Positions 37,496 to 48,435 of a DNA stretch of 64,000 nt are shown piece by piece. Numbering within the stretch: the first letter of the stretch is position 1; each line of letters starts with the position of its first letter. The notes below the pieces were generated by a model, which worked only from the letters and a program-made list of their open reading frames with translations, was not told where the DNA came from and searched no databases. The position numbers and the translations under genes are program-made. Location: assembly GCA_018398575.1 (NCBI GenBank), contig JAGTXZ010000003.1, positions 1 through 64,000 on the forward strand, written 5' to 3'. The DNA is from Ampelomyces quisqualis (lineage: Eukaryota > Ascomycota > Dothideomycetes > Pleosporales > Phaeosphaeriaceae).

Positions 37496-38045
37496 GAGTT
37501 AGAGAGAGGTTACAATGCCTTGCAATGCTATGTGCGCGTAGCTTTACTAGGATACGCTGCGCTGCGCTGCGCAGAGAGGCAATAGGTTGTTTAGGCTACG
37601 TAGTAAGCTATAAATATAGAAGAAGTGCTGCAATATTTTAAGGCGTTCTCTACAGAACATAGCAAGCAACTGCTACTAGCGCGTAGCTTTACTAGGATAC
37701 GCTGCGCTGCGCTGCGCAGGGCAGCAATAGGTTGTTTAGGCTGCGTAGTAAGCTATAGTTGTAGAAAAGGCGCTGCAATGTTTTAAGGCGTTCTCTGCAG
37801 AATATAGCAAGCAACTACTACTAGTGCGTAGCTTTACTAGAATACGCTGCGCTGCGCTACGCAGAGCAGCAATAGGTTGTTTAGGCTACATAGTAAGCTA
37901 TGGTTATAGAAAAGGCGCTACAATATTTTAGTGCGTTCTTTACAGAACATAGCAAGCAACTACTACTAGCGCGTAGCTTTAATAGGATACGCTGCGCTGC
38001 GCTGCGCAGGGCGCTAATAGGTAGCTTAACAGGTAGAAGTTAGAG
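37495..38045. repeat. Four units of a 145-bp tandem repeat
   Basis: The marker GCGTAG recurs at 37536, 37681, 37826 and 37971, exactly 145 bp apart. The unit is homologous to the 147-bp repeat at 36.2 kb. Each unit has GATACGCTGCGCTGCGCTGCG, TAGGTTGTTTAGGCTACGTAG and ACAGAACATAGCAAGCAACT. Confidence 0.9.
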
Positions 38046-38195
38046 TAATTATAAGACTAGGATTTACACTCTAAACCAAGGGCCCTGCGCTGCAATGCGC
38101 AATAGAGCGTTACTTTGTATAGTAAAGACACTGCATTTCTACAACTAGGTATTAGTGTACTATAGTATTAGAGTTAGAAGCAACCTTGTAATCTA

Positions 38196-38276
38196 GCTAA
38201 CACAGTGCTAGTTGTTGGCTGCGCAAACTAGCAGTGTGCTAGCTAGTATATTAGGGCTACTAGCACAATGCTAGAT
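38196..38276. promoter_or_regulatory. Second CTAGCAC palindrome triplet
   Basis: Variants of CTAGCACAGTGCTAG occur at about 38198, 38228 and 38260, some 300-400 bp upstream of the Tdp1-like gene. Changes among copies are mostly C/T or G/A. Confidence 0.4.
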
Positions 38277-38589
38277 AGAGCACGCTTTGCCTGCTTAACT
38301 AGAAAAGTCTAGGCTTACAGCTTTATTAGAAAGTTGCAGCTTTAGAAACTTAATAAAGTTTAAATAGTAGGGAAGAGGAGTGCTTGGTTAGAAAACAACT
38401 AACTAACTAGTGCAGGAACTTACCTCTCCTTCTTAGTGTTGTCTTTTATAATATTTTAGCGCCTAATCTACCTTAGGCACTAAAATAGCAACGCAAGCTA
38501 CTTTTTATTATATAGTTAAAATAATTAACCTAACTCTCTTAGACAACAATACTATTATAGTAACAACACTAACGCTAACAAATGTAATT

Positions 38590-40160
38590 TAATTGTATCT
38601 GCTGTTGCAGAAGCACAAGTCCTTAGAAGACACAAGCAACAATAAGGCACCTGTAGAGAAGCAAATGCAATTAGAGTCTTTACTCTAATAATAAGCGCTT
38701 AGGCACACTAAGAGAAGGCAAGGACAGGTTGCAGGGCTTAATAAAGAATATGTAGATAGAGTAGTAAAGCTAGTACAACTAGGAGGTTATAGGCAGGCAG
38801 GTAATATAACTCTGCCTTAGGTCCTGCAAGTGCACATGCTTAAAGAGGCTTTACTGTGCTTATTCTAATAGGATGTACCTTAGCTAATAGAAGATATTAG
38901 CCTAGCAGGTGTTAACACAACCTGTGTTAGGGACAAGAGATGCAGTATTAAACAAAACAAACAACGCTAGCCTTAACAAACTGTTGTTTTCCCTAAACAA
39001 CTAGTAAAATAGAGTTCTGTTTACGGCAAGCTAATGCTGTTATTCTAAAACAATAGTATCTTGCAGATAGTTATTCCTACAGCAAACTTGCGCAAGGAGA
39101 AATAGAGTGCTACGCAAGAGCACACTTTAGACAACGCAATATTCCTACTAGATCTGCCCCTGCTTAGCATAAAAGATAACAAGAAGTTGCAGTAGCAGAG
39201 TAAGTTCTAAGAGAACTTACTAGACTATATAAGGATTCTAGGCGTAGATTGTAAATTAAGGGCTAGGCTATACTAGTACAACTTTAAAAGAGCTAAGCCC
39301 TACAGTTTTGTATATTTAAAGTAAGTTTCTAAGGCGCTTAGTTTGTTAGGTTACTAATAATTGTAGTAGTCTTTATTTAGAGACATCTAGGTTAATATCC
39401 CTAAATAATACTTTAACAGGTATAGACTTAGTTGCAGGACTAAGCAAATAATTGGTAGTAGACTATTAGAGCTTGTTAGTTAAAAGCTTGTCCTAACGCT
39501 TTGCAAACAAGTTATTTCAGGCAATAAGGAGAGACAAGCGCGCAGTTAACAATAAGAACAAGCTTTAAGTAATCTACCTATTGCAGATAATAGCAATACT
39601 AGCCTTAAACTAAAAACGTGCAATAGATATCTACAGGAAAAAGCTATTGCGCAGATCCTAACACTACAACATCCTAGAACAGGGCTTAAGAGATCTTAAG
39701 ATTAGTACTCTACTGTTACACGCGAAGATTATACAAGTGCGTGTAGTAGAGTGTTGCTAGAAGTAAGCGCTAGCAAATATTAGGACAAAAGATTAGCTAT
39801 ATGTTAGTTTACACAATCTGTTACCAGCTGCGTAGCAACAGAGCTATAAGTGTAGGGTACTGTTTTAATACAATAGAAAAGGAGGCTAAGAGAGCAACGT
39901 AGTGCAGGCAAAATAGTCCTTAGATAGACTAAAGTACCCTGTAGATTTAATGTAAGATAATTAAAGAAATAGTAGGAGCAGTAGAGTATAAGTAATAGAG
40001 AACAGCAACGCGCAGAAGAATAGGCAATCCTCTATAAAAGTAGATTTACTATTTAACTAGGTAGATTCTAGTACTAGTAGGCATGTGTTACAAGAGCTAG
40101 CAACTTAGAGAGCTAGGTAGAAGAGGCAGATAGTGCTAGTGTAGAGGTAGAGTAAAAAGA
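38590..40160 (+). pseudogene. Tyrosyl-DNA phosphodiesterase-like (PLD superfamily)
   Basis: One phase gives about 520 codons with RIP-type stops. The segment at 39019-39110 reads VYGKLMLLF-NNSILQIVIPTANLRKEK, which fits the first Tdp1 HKN motif H-x-K-x-(M/L)-L-L-F...RVVI-TANL-x-x-DW with His to Tyr (CAC to TAC) and Arg to Gln. It is preceded by an N-terminal DVP-LIEDIS segment, where the family has the DW(x)W region. The second HKN motif is not clearly identified. Tdp1 removes stalled topoisomerase I peptides from DNA 3' ends. Placement beside RecQ and SNF2 genes fits a genome-maintenance theme. Fusion to another domain or a diverged paralogue is possible. The gene faces the minus-strand intron-rich gene tail to tail. 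Confidence 0.55.
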
Positions 40161-40194
40161 ATGTGCATAGCAGTAGAAGTAGAATAACTAGCAC

Positions 40195-40262
40195 AATACT
40201 AGTTAGCTAGTAAGAGTAGTAACTAGCATAGTGCTAGTTAACTAGTAAAGTGTAGTAACTAG
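40195..40262. promoter_or_regulatory. Third CTAGCAC palindrome triplet
   Basis: CTAGCACAATACTAG, CTAGCATAGTGCTAG and a partial CTAGCAAAATA occur about 35 bp apart just after the Tdp1-like gene. Differences are the C-to-T/G-to-A kind except in the partial copy. The spacing of the triplet resembles that at 28.3 and 38.2 kb. Confidence 0.4.
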
Positions 40263-40299
40263 CAAAATATAATAGTTCTAGGAGTTAGGTAGTAATAGC

Positions 40300-40870
40300 A
40301 TTGTAGTATTTGCATTTACACAAGGGCGTCTAGGTGTTAGAGTTGTTTAGGTGTAAAGGGTGTAACTTGGGTTAGAATAGCTACTAGGCAAGTAGGCGTA
40401 CAAATTATTTTAGGTTACAGCAAGAAGAGGTTTTGCAATATTATTAGTAGATGCTTCTTGTAAAAAACTGCAAGAGTAACATTCTTAAGTAACATACCTA
40501 TACTAGTACCAGCTATATAAGAGAATAAGACTAGCCTAATAATAAGAGCAATAGAAAGCAGAAGAGGCAGAGTAACATACTAGGTGTAACTATACTGTGT
40601 TAAGGATAAGGTTATAGTATAGAAGGTTAGCTCTATAAATTTAAGATTTATTCTAACAACCTCTACTAACTACAGAGCCTATAGCGCAGGCTGTTGTTAA
40701 ACATCGCGATTGCGCACAGATTAACAGTTTTGCTAAGGTGTACGCAGAACGTAAAAACAACGCAAAATTACAAGGAAAAAGCATAGGATAAGACCTGTAT
40801 TTTCATTTGCTACAGAATTGTGTCTATCCTAAATATTCTCTAACTAATATTATGTTAGTTATGATTAAGT
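40300..40870. other. Tail region with another hairpin intron-like element
   Basis: The minus strand has a candidate donor GTTAGT at about 40671, the core ATAAATCTTAAATTTAT at about 40650-40634, and CTTAACACAG near 40595, so this looks like one more intron of the hairpin family. I could not connect confident exons across it. TCATTTG, ATGATTAAG and CATCGCGATTGCG show weaker RIP here. Confidence 0.4.
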
Positions 40871-41958
40871 ATGCTTATGTAAGCTAGATACCTAGCAGCA
40901 AAGCCTGTAAAGGACAGATAAGAATCTTTCTTAGAAAACCTGTCTACTTATGCTTTAAGCTGCTGCCTTTACTACTCTTGCCTAAGGAGGTTTTGCTACT
41001 CTTGCTTAACTTCTTTAACTTTGGCTAGGCAACTCTAACAAAGTTGGGGTTACAGTTTACCTTAATCTAGGTAGTAATTTTACCTTTCTTATGCTGCAAA
41101 AGACTAGCAACGTTTAGGTAAGTAGGGCACTAATTAACATACTTCTTACTTTGCGCAATAATATCTTTGTAGCTAGAGATATCTTTCTTAAAGTTAGTAA
41201 TATTGCTGCAATTGTTATTGTTAGCAGGTGTTTCCTTACCTTTAGGTTTAGGTTTTAGAGCTAGGACTATAAGAGCAGCGTTAGTAGTGTCTCTAGCAAG
41301 AAGCGTTTGGGGCAGAGGTGCTTTTAGGCCCTTAGGTATAGAAGCAGTAGTAGCTTACACAGAGGCCTGCACCTTGCAAGCAAAATCAGAGCTAGTATCT
41401 AGAGCAGAAGTAGGGGCAATTGTTGCTAAAGAATCTTAGATGCGTTTAAGTCTAGCGCCCTTCTTCTTTGCCTTAAGAGTTTTGGTATTATAGAAAATAT
41501 TATTAGAATTAACGCCTATATTGTTGCGCTTACGTTAGGCCTTGCAAGTAAGCATCTTCTCTTTACTAGCAGCAACTAAAGCGTCTGTCTATTTAGGTAG
41601 GAAACTAGTAATCTGTGTAATGCGCTTAGTTTTAGTTGTAGCTACAATTCTAGCAAACGCGATAGTAAATAGCAAGGTTTCTAGCCAAAAGTCTAAGCTA
41701 GCGTTGTTCTCTACGCAGATTTCTTTAACAATTTTCTAACCTTGCTTAGAAAAGATAAAGGCGTACTTATAGTTAGCAATTTTAGTAGGATTATCTACTA
41801 TAGCACAATAGATAATACCCTCTAGGAAGTTGTTAAAGACACAGTTAATAAGTGCTTAGGGGGCTAAGGAAATAAACTAGCTGATCTTATTATTAACACT
41901 AGTAATGCTATAGTTAAGAAAGACAGACAACAAGGCAAGGAACGCTAGGAGGTTCTTA

Positions 41959-42099
41959 CTATAGAAGTTAGTATAAGCTGTTGGTAGTAGAGGGTAGGGT
42001 AGAAGAGGGGCTAGGTAATAAATATAGAATTCATTAGGCTGCCCCTATTAGGTAAGGGAATAAAATGCAACGCAATAAAGTTTATGTACTACTACTTAC
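41959..42099 (-). other. Hairpin intron 7 (141 bp)
   Basis: Donor GTAAGTAG, arms GGGGC and GCCCC around AATGAATTCTATATTTATT, branch ATACTAACTTC, acceptor TATAG. It is longer than the others because of extra sequence before and after the hairpin. Confidence 0.7.
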
Positions 42100-43203
42100 A
42101 AAAGACGTTTAACTAAATAAGTACTGCGCACTATAAGGCAATAGAAATAACACTTAAGTGTCTGCCTACTATAATACTAGCGTCTAATAATCTGTAACTT
42201 ACAGTTGTTAGTGTCTAGTATATTAACTATAACCCTAACACAACTGTCTTTCTAGAGATTAAAGCTAGTACCCAAGACTATTGCTGCAGCAAGGAGAATA
42301 CAGGTATTTAAGGCAGAAGAGTTTTAATTGTCTTAGACTAAAGCTTAGTTAGTAGCGCTAGTTAAGGAATAAATAGAAAACAACAGAAAGCCTAAGAGGT
42401 TAAGAATAGTCTGCACAATCTCCTGGATAATAGGCGTTATAAACCAGAAGATAACCTTCTCTTGTTAGAAGATAGTTTAATCTAGAATTAGAGACAGAAT
42501 GCTTTGCATCTTAGGAGATTAATTAATTACTTACTGTGCGAGGTTAACGTTAGCTATTTTCTTCTAGTTAAGAGCTTTCCTGTTCTTATTAGTGCAAAGA
42601 TAAAGCCTATTATTGCTGCGCAACGCCTTGTTAAAAATCTAACAGAGGCGTTTACTGTTGCTAGTAGGTAAGGTCTTCTTGCACAACGCATAGTTCTTAA
42701 ACATAGCGCTACCTTTGTAAAACCAGCTGTCGCAATCTTAGTTGTACTTCTTGTTATTGCTATTGTTGCTAACACTATAAACGCTGCTAACTAGACGTTT
42801 AGCAGCCTTACGTTCGACATAGAGGATACTAGCGTCTGGGAGAAAGTTAAGGATTTAACAGGCTTTGTTTAACTAGGCGTTTATAGCAGAGATGTTAGAT
42901 CCAGTAGAGTTTATGTAGGTAGTAAAGAGGCAAGAGCACTAATAAGCAAACTAGTTGTAGTAGGTTTGCTCTTTAGTAGGAGCAAACACGCGCTTAAGAG
43001 TGTAGTAGCGTTTTTTAGGCATAGCAGAGCCAATAGTGTATTCTAGGTAGCCTAGGAGCAAGCTGTTAAAGTCGCGGCGCAAGATAAAGTTTTAAAGAAC
43101 CTTTTAAGCATGCTTGCCCTGCTTGATTTGCTCTTTATATGTTAGACTAGAGGCAGAAGTAATTTAAAGCTTCTAAGAGGTATACAGATACCTAAAGCAA
43201 TAG

Positions 43204-43311
43204 CTGTAGATTGTTAGCAAATATAAATAGTAGGATGTTAGGTAGAGAGGGTTAACAGGATAAATATAGAATTTATCCTAGTGCACTCTATAGAGATACA
43301 GAGATACTTAC
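43204..43311 (-). other. Hairpin intron 5 (108 bp)
   Basis: Donor GTAAGTATC, core AGGATAAATTCTATATTTATCCT, which is almost self-complementary, branch site TTGCTAACAATC and acceptor CTACAG. The join AA+C preserves the phase. Confidence 0.75.
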
Positions 43312-44207
43312 TTGGGATCGTTGTTAGGAAGCTTGTACAGATTTATAAACCTAGCCTAGAACGCTAGTATCTTGCCCTTAGGGGTGTAAACTTAGATTGC
43401 AGCATGTGTCTGTTTACAAAGCGCCTTATACTTAGCAACAAGTTCTAGACGCTTAAGAAGGCGCAGGTATAACCTAATGTTGTCTATACCTTGCAGAGTA
43501 GGATAACCTAACATTAGAATAGTCTAGGCTAGGCGCAACTAACAAACTAATCTCTAGAATAAGAAAGTGTTCTGTAGGCCTTTCTAGCATTTGTCTGCAA
43601 ATACAATCTGATATTTGCCTTTAAGAGACAAAACCTATCTTAGATTAGCATAGTTAGGCAAATTTGCAGGGTTAAGGATGTACTTATGCTAATTAAACTC
43701 TTTCTAACGCAAACCTTTTACTTTAAGATACGCTTTAAGGTTGTGTTTAACAGCATCCTAGTACGCCTATAGTTCTGCTAAGCAAGAGAGCGTATTGTAC
43801 AAGACTATATAGACATAATTGATTATATTAGGGTTGGTAATATTGTAGACGTTGGGTTTAACTTCTTTAGAGACAGAGAATGCGCTGCAAGTAGTGTAGC
43901 TGCTGTGCGCTGTGCAAGCGTCTCCTCTAATATATGTAACCTTTATTTTCAAGCTTATATCTGCTAGTTCCTTCGCTAATTAATAGCCAAGAGATGCAAA
44001 AGTAATGTATAGAGTAGGCTAAGACTCTTTGTTAGGGCAAGAGAACATAGGTGCAGTAGAAGAAGGGTTCTGGTAGCTGCTAGAAGAACCCGCAAGGACA
44101 GAGTTAACGTATACCTGCTCGCAAGCAGCCTTAGCCTTAAGGGCTTGGATTTGGGCGCAGGCACTAGCAAGGGCAGGATTGTGTTAGTTAGCGTAATCTT
44201 TAATAGC

Positions 44208-44311
44208 CTAAATAGAGTTAGTAAGAGAGTTAAGGAGGGGGGCTTAAAGGGGGGCACCTATATAAATATAATATTTATCTAAGTGTCCCCTTAAGAGGCA
44301 GCAGAGCGTAC
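44208..44311 (-). other. Hairpin intron 4 (104 bp)
   Basis: Donor GTACGC, arms GGGGACAC and GTGCCCC around ATAAATATTATATTTAT, branch site TTACTAACTC and acceptor ATTTAG. The arms pair well, giving the longest visible stem in the set. Confidence 0.75.
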
Positions 44312-45127
44312 CTTAAGTATGCAGGCGCTAGCCTAGATAGTCTTGCCTAGGCTAATCTAATCTACTACTAAACTACTACTAATCTATTTGTAAATCTCTA
44401 ATTAAGAGAGATTATCTATCTAGAAAACACTAAGAACTTGCTACTAATACAAGGCGAAGCGCATCTCTAGTATATACTTTAAAGTTATGTTATAAATCTT
44501 TAACGCACAACAAGCTTCTGCAAGATTGGTTAGAGTAAAAGTATTGTTCTGTTTGGCGCTATTAAACATTGTTTTGGTAGTGTCCTTGCGCAGTATGTTA
44601 GGAAGATTAACTATTATCTGAATTGCCTTAGTCTTATTAGCAACAGAGTTCTTTTTATTCTTTGCAGCTTGTTGCGCAATTTCTTTGCGTTCCTCTTTAG
44701 CTTGCTTTGCAAGAACGTCCTGGTCCTCTAGCAGAGCATACTTGGTAGCTTTATTAAGCAGGCAGGTGCAGGTAAAATACTTATTAAATTGAGCATTAAG
44801 AGCTTTGCAGCATTTCTTAACAAACCAATCGCGCTTCTTAATGTAGCAGATATTAACAACATAGTAATTTAGGGCTGCATAAAGACAAACAAGAGTGTTC
44901 TAGTAGTTAACTTAAGTAACCTTATTAAGGCAAAGCATACGCATATACTTAAGCATAGAGCGTGCAGCGCAATGTTAACGCGCAATCTACTCTAGACATA
45001 ACTTTAACTTAGTATTATGCTTATTAACTTCTTTAATATATATAGTAATAACCTCTTTGTTAGTTATTCTATTAGTTGTCTAGGGAGCTAAATTGAGGGA
45101 GGAGTTAGATTCCTAAACAAGGGTTAG

Positions 45128-45222
45128 CTGCAAATAAAAGAGCTGCGTTAGCATAGGAGGAGTTAACGCAATAAATTTAGGATTTGTGCAGTAGACCTTC
45201 TTATGCAGAGGAGAAGACATAC
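45128..45222 (-). other. Hairpin intron 3
   Basis: Donor GTATGTC, core GCACAAATCCTAAATTTATTGC, branch site ATGCTAACG, acceptor TTTGCAG at 45128 or CGCAG at 45143. Both keep the frame; the former has the more usual branch-to-acceptor distance. Confidence 0.65.
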
Positions 45223-46102
45223 CTCTCTAGAGTCCTTAGCTATGTCTAGAAGGTTAGCTATGCTTGCGGTAAGTTTTGCAATAGCTTCTTTGGTCCTAAA
45301 ATACAACCTAGTTTTCTACTTCTTAACTTTTTAACAGGCACTAGGTAATATACCTGCACTTGCAAGAACGCTACTACTCTTAATTGCTAAACTAGTAGTA
45401 GCTAACTTAGTCTTTAAAGTTAAAAAGACGCTACTTAAGGCCTGGCTTAGACGCTTAATTGCCAATTGTTTTACGCAGTTGCGTTCTATAGTAGTCTTAA
45501 TACGCTTCTTCTTAGTCTTAGTGTTAAAGCAACAAACAATCTACCTAAGAACCTAGAGACTACCTTACAAGAGAAGTCTAGGTTAAACGTTGCTGCAATT
45601 AAAGATAGTTAGATCTAATACGCTAAGCTAACCTTTTAGAGTAATAAGGTATTTTGCCTAATGCTACTCTAGCGTATAGTCTTAAGTAAGGGTAATAGTT
45701 GCAATAAGAGTGTTGTCTTGCTTTATAAGAAGCTTGTAAACCTTAGTAAATATAACAGCTTTACTAGTAATAGCAGCGTTAAGTGCAGCAACAGCTGTTT
45801 AAACGCCTTCTACGTTAAGCGCAAAGTTGTGCAACATCTCTTTGCTAGTTAGTATAATATTCTTAAGGAACTAATTAACTGCAAAGAACTAATAGTTAAA
45901 CTTCTATCTATTAAGAGTACTTATGTTGCAAGTAACGTATTTAAAATCCAAACGCTTGTTAGTAATAGGTGCAGGTACCTCTTGTTTAGTTCTAGAGATA
46001 GCTTGAAGCAGGGTCGCGATATTAAATAGTGTAGGCAACCTGCTGTTACTGTTATTATTGTTATTGTTGTTGTCCTAGACGCGCTTGCCAGAGCCTAGGC
46101 TG

Positions 46103-46199
46103 CTAGCAGACTTAGAGCAGGGTTGTAGTGTATAGGGGCTAGCCCTATAAATTTAATATTTTTAGCGTTAACTTCCTAGATAATGCTAGGTGCACTTAC
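46103..46199 (-). other. Hairpin intron 2 (about 97 bp)
   Basis: Donor GTAAGTGCAC, core AAAAATATTAAATTTATAG followed by GGGCTAGCCCC, acceptor CTGCTAG. The acceptor was chosen because it restores the phase; an AG eight bases upstream would break it. Confidence 0.6.
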
Positions 46200-46307
46200 G
46201 TAGTGCTGCCTATAGCAGTATCCTCTCTGGTTGCTATTAGTTAATTAGGCACAGCTAAACCAAGGTGCTGCAAGTAACTGTAGAGTAGCAGCTAGGCTCT
46301 CTCTAGG

Positions 46308-46364
46308 CTAGGAGTTAGTAAGGGAGGCTACTAGATAAATATAGATTTAGGGGCCTAAACTTAC
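46308..46364 (-). other. Hairpin intron 1 (57 bp)
   Basis: GTAAGTTTAGG donor, core CTAAATCTATATTTATC between complementary GGC and GCC, branch site TTACTAACTCC and acceptor CTAG. The whole intron consists of little more than the hairpin plus splice signals. Joining the flanking exons keeps the reading phase (AG+C). Confidence 0.75.
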
Positions 46365-46558
46365 CTGTAATTCGCGCGCGCCAAGATCTATTGCGCTGCG
46401 CAATTGGCTGCGCTTACTGCAATTTGCGCGTAGACTAAGCCAGATAGGTACAGCGCAAATTGTTGTGTGTATACGTCCAAAATTAGTCTTACGCTGTTGC
46501 GCGCAGTTAAGTTGCAGGTAATTGTGTAGCTTGGTAGAGTAGTTATTGTTGTAAGCAT

Positions 46559-46975
46559 TATAAAATTATATTAAGGTAAGAGCGTTAATATTAAAAGTAG
46601 CGCAGAGCAGCACAGCAAAATATTGGCCTGACTTTAGGTAATTAGTTAGATAAAAGTTAAATTTGTGTGCTACACTCCCCTGGGGCTCCTACTAGCTGCT
46701 GTCTGCTACTGTTAATTTTACAGGCCTCTTCTGCTGTCCTGCTGCGCCTCTGTCCTGTACACTTCTGTTCCTTACTTATCCTCTTCCTATCTAAGCTTAG
46801 CCCCTATTATGCAATTTATTCCTTAGTAAGTACAGCTCTCCTCTCTGCGTTGTAACACTACTGTACTGCTAGAAATATCTACTATACAAAACCTTTGTCT
46901 TAAAGAGCGCGTCCTATTGCTGTCCTTAGTAAGATAAGAGTCTAAAACGCTGCTAGCAAAGGGGCTTTAGCTCTA
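46559..46975. other. Intergenic, upstream of the intron-rich gene
   Basis: Upstream flank of the minus-strand gene starting at 46558. A 62-codon plus frame at 46667-46855 has no supporting continuation and is not called. Confidence 0.4.
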
Positions 46976-46979
46976 CTAC

Positions 46980-47950
46980 TAGATATTAGATAAAACCCTG
47001 CTTAAAGTACTTGTAATTCTTACTAGATTATAAGTTTAGCTATGTTAATAGCCTTATCCTTTAAGTTAACGTTTAAGCGTTTTTGCAAGATACTCTTACT
47101 ATAAGTTTCCTAATTATAATCTAGAATCTGTGCCTATTTGAATAGGCTAAACTCTATAACATATTTTAGTAAAGTTTCCTCTTCTTTAGTTAACCAAACT
47201 TAATTATGCTGCCTGTAGCAGGTACCTTGTCTTCTATCTTGTTTGCAAATCCTACAACATTTCTTAAGGTCTAGTAAAGTAGAAGGGCAGGCTAGTAGAG
47301 TATAGGTACGTTAGCTCTTAGTAAATATTAGTAGAGTAGAAAAGGATATATAACTTAATAAGGATAATAGCCTATAGCCTAGGTTATTGTTAGAGAGGTT
47401 AAAGAGGTAGTTTGTGTTGTTATTTCTGTAAGAGACAGGGTGCGCTGCTCTTAGCAGCAGTAAACGCTGCGTACACGCTTAGGTTTGCTAACTTAGTCTG
47501 TAAGACATGTCTAATCCATATAGGGAATAATTGTCTTGGGAACTATTGTTAACAGTATTGTTAGTGTTATTATAGGCGTTGTTGTCTTTGTTGTTACTAA
47601 GTTTAGAAGCTGCTAGGCTATGTGTGTAGTAACAACAAGGGCGTAATAGTAGATAAATAATAGAAGGTAGTGTCTTGTTATAGTACATAGCGCAAAGGCA
47701 GTTAGAGAAAGATAGGTTACTAGAAATAATATTTAGACTTGTTAGGGCGTTGCGCTGTTATGTAAGAGAAAGCAAGGTTAAGAAGTTTGTAGTACAAGTA
47801 GTTATGTAGGCAGTAGATGCTAGTAGAAGATTTTTAGTGCAGGGGCACGTACTAGATAGGGTAGTGCTAGTTATAACATTGTCTTTAAACCTAGTGCCAA
47901 ATTTAGCGCAGAATGCGTTTGGTTAACAATTAAAAATAGATTGCGCAACA
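46980..47950 (-). pseudogene. Telobox Myb/SANT DNA-binding protein
   Basis: The minus-strand frame includes a stop-free 66-codon piece (47688-47488) with an Asn-rich linker, then KKCCRICKQDRRQGTCYRQH near 47.25 kb, and at 47200-47010 VWLTKEEETLLKYVIEFSLF followed by QKRLNVNLKDKAINIAKLI. This is a Myb repeat ending in the telobox signature VDLKDKxRN, here VNLKDKAIN, with Asp to Asn and Arg lost. The telobox is the hallmark of TRF, Taz1 and Tbf1-type proteins that bind TTAGGG repeats, so the intact ancestor probably bound telomeric or similar DNA. A CxxC-type Cys cluster sits just upstream. The 5' end probably includes an exon beyond the element at 48.4 kb. Confidence 0.6.
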
Positions 47951-48435
47951 GGCGTAATACAATATAATTACCTGTTAACTTGCACAATATCTGGTAATAG
48001 AAGAGGGTAGTAGAATAGAAGCGCTACTAAGCTAGAGTCTAGGCATGCTAGAGTATTCTATTTAATGCAGTAACGCGTGGTTAAATAGGACATAAGACTA
48101 TAAAATAATGCGCTGTAGACTTATAACAGAGTTTAGTAAGGTGTTAATATTGCTAACAGGATACTACAGTAGGTAGCGGGCTAAAGGTACTGTTAGACGC
48201 AGGTAAGAACAGGAGCAGTAAGACAACGTTAGTTAAGCTATCTAGGGCATAGTATTTGAAAAGCAAAAATAGGTATAAGTTTAAAATATAGGCTAAGAAT
48301 AGTAGGTATGTTAATTATGAGTTAGAAGAAGAGTTTAAGGAGGTAGGAATAGAGAGGGCAGGAGAAACAGACCTAACTGCAGTTTTTATGCCCCTGGTTA
48401 GTATGTTACTATAGCAAGCAGGAAGGATTTAAAAT

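Larger units (their letters stand above)
40870..46558 (-). pseudogene. Unidentified intron-rich gene with hairpin introns
   Basis: Minus-strand ATG at 46558 (MLTTITTLPSYTITCNLTAR) opens a gene of at least eight exons and roughly 1600 codons. Exons read cleanly apart from RIP stops: an Asn tract and LPTLFNIATLLQ near 46.0 kb; a basic helical domain (NAQFNKYFTCTCLLNKATKY, EERKEIAQQAAKNKKN) at 44.4-45.1 kb; SLKIKVTYIRGDACTAHSSY near 43.9 kb; RYYTLKRVFAPTKEQTYYN near 43.0 kb; WFITPII-EIV near 42.4 kb; and a Lys/Ser-rich C-terminus. Cys/His pairs are frequent but no known domain is evident. Introns: 46364-46308, 46199-46103, 45222 to 45143 or 45128, 44311-44208, 43311-43204, 42534-42482 (junction phase unresolved) and 42099-41959. 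Six of the seven carry the hairpin core. The 44.4-45.1 kb exon is less mutated. Confidence 0.6.

Noticed and set aside
41203..41739. Plus-strand frames of 78 and 65 codons
   Set aside because: They are antisense to well-supported exons of the minus-strand intron-rich gene.
43976..44257. 93-codon Leu/Pro-rich minus-strand frame
   Set aside because: It is in a different phase from the exon that joins across the 44.3-kb intron and covers part of the intron itself.
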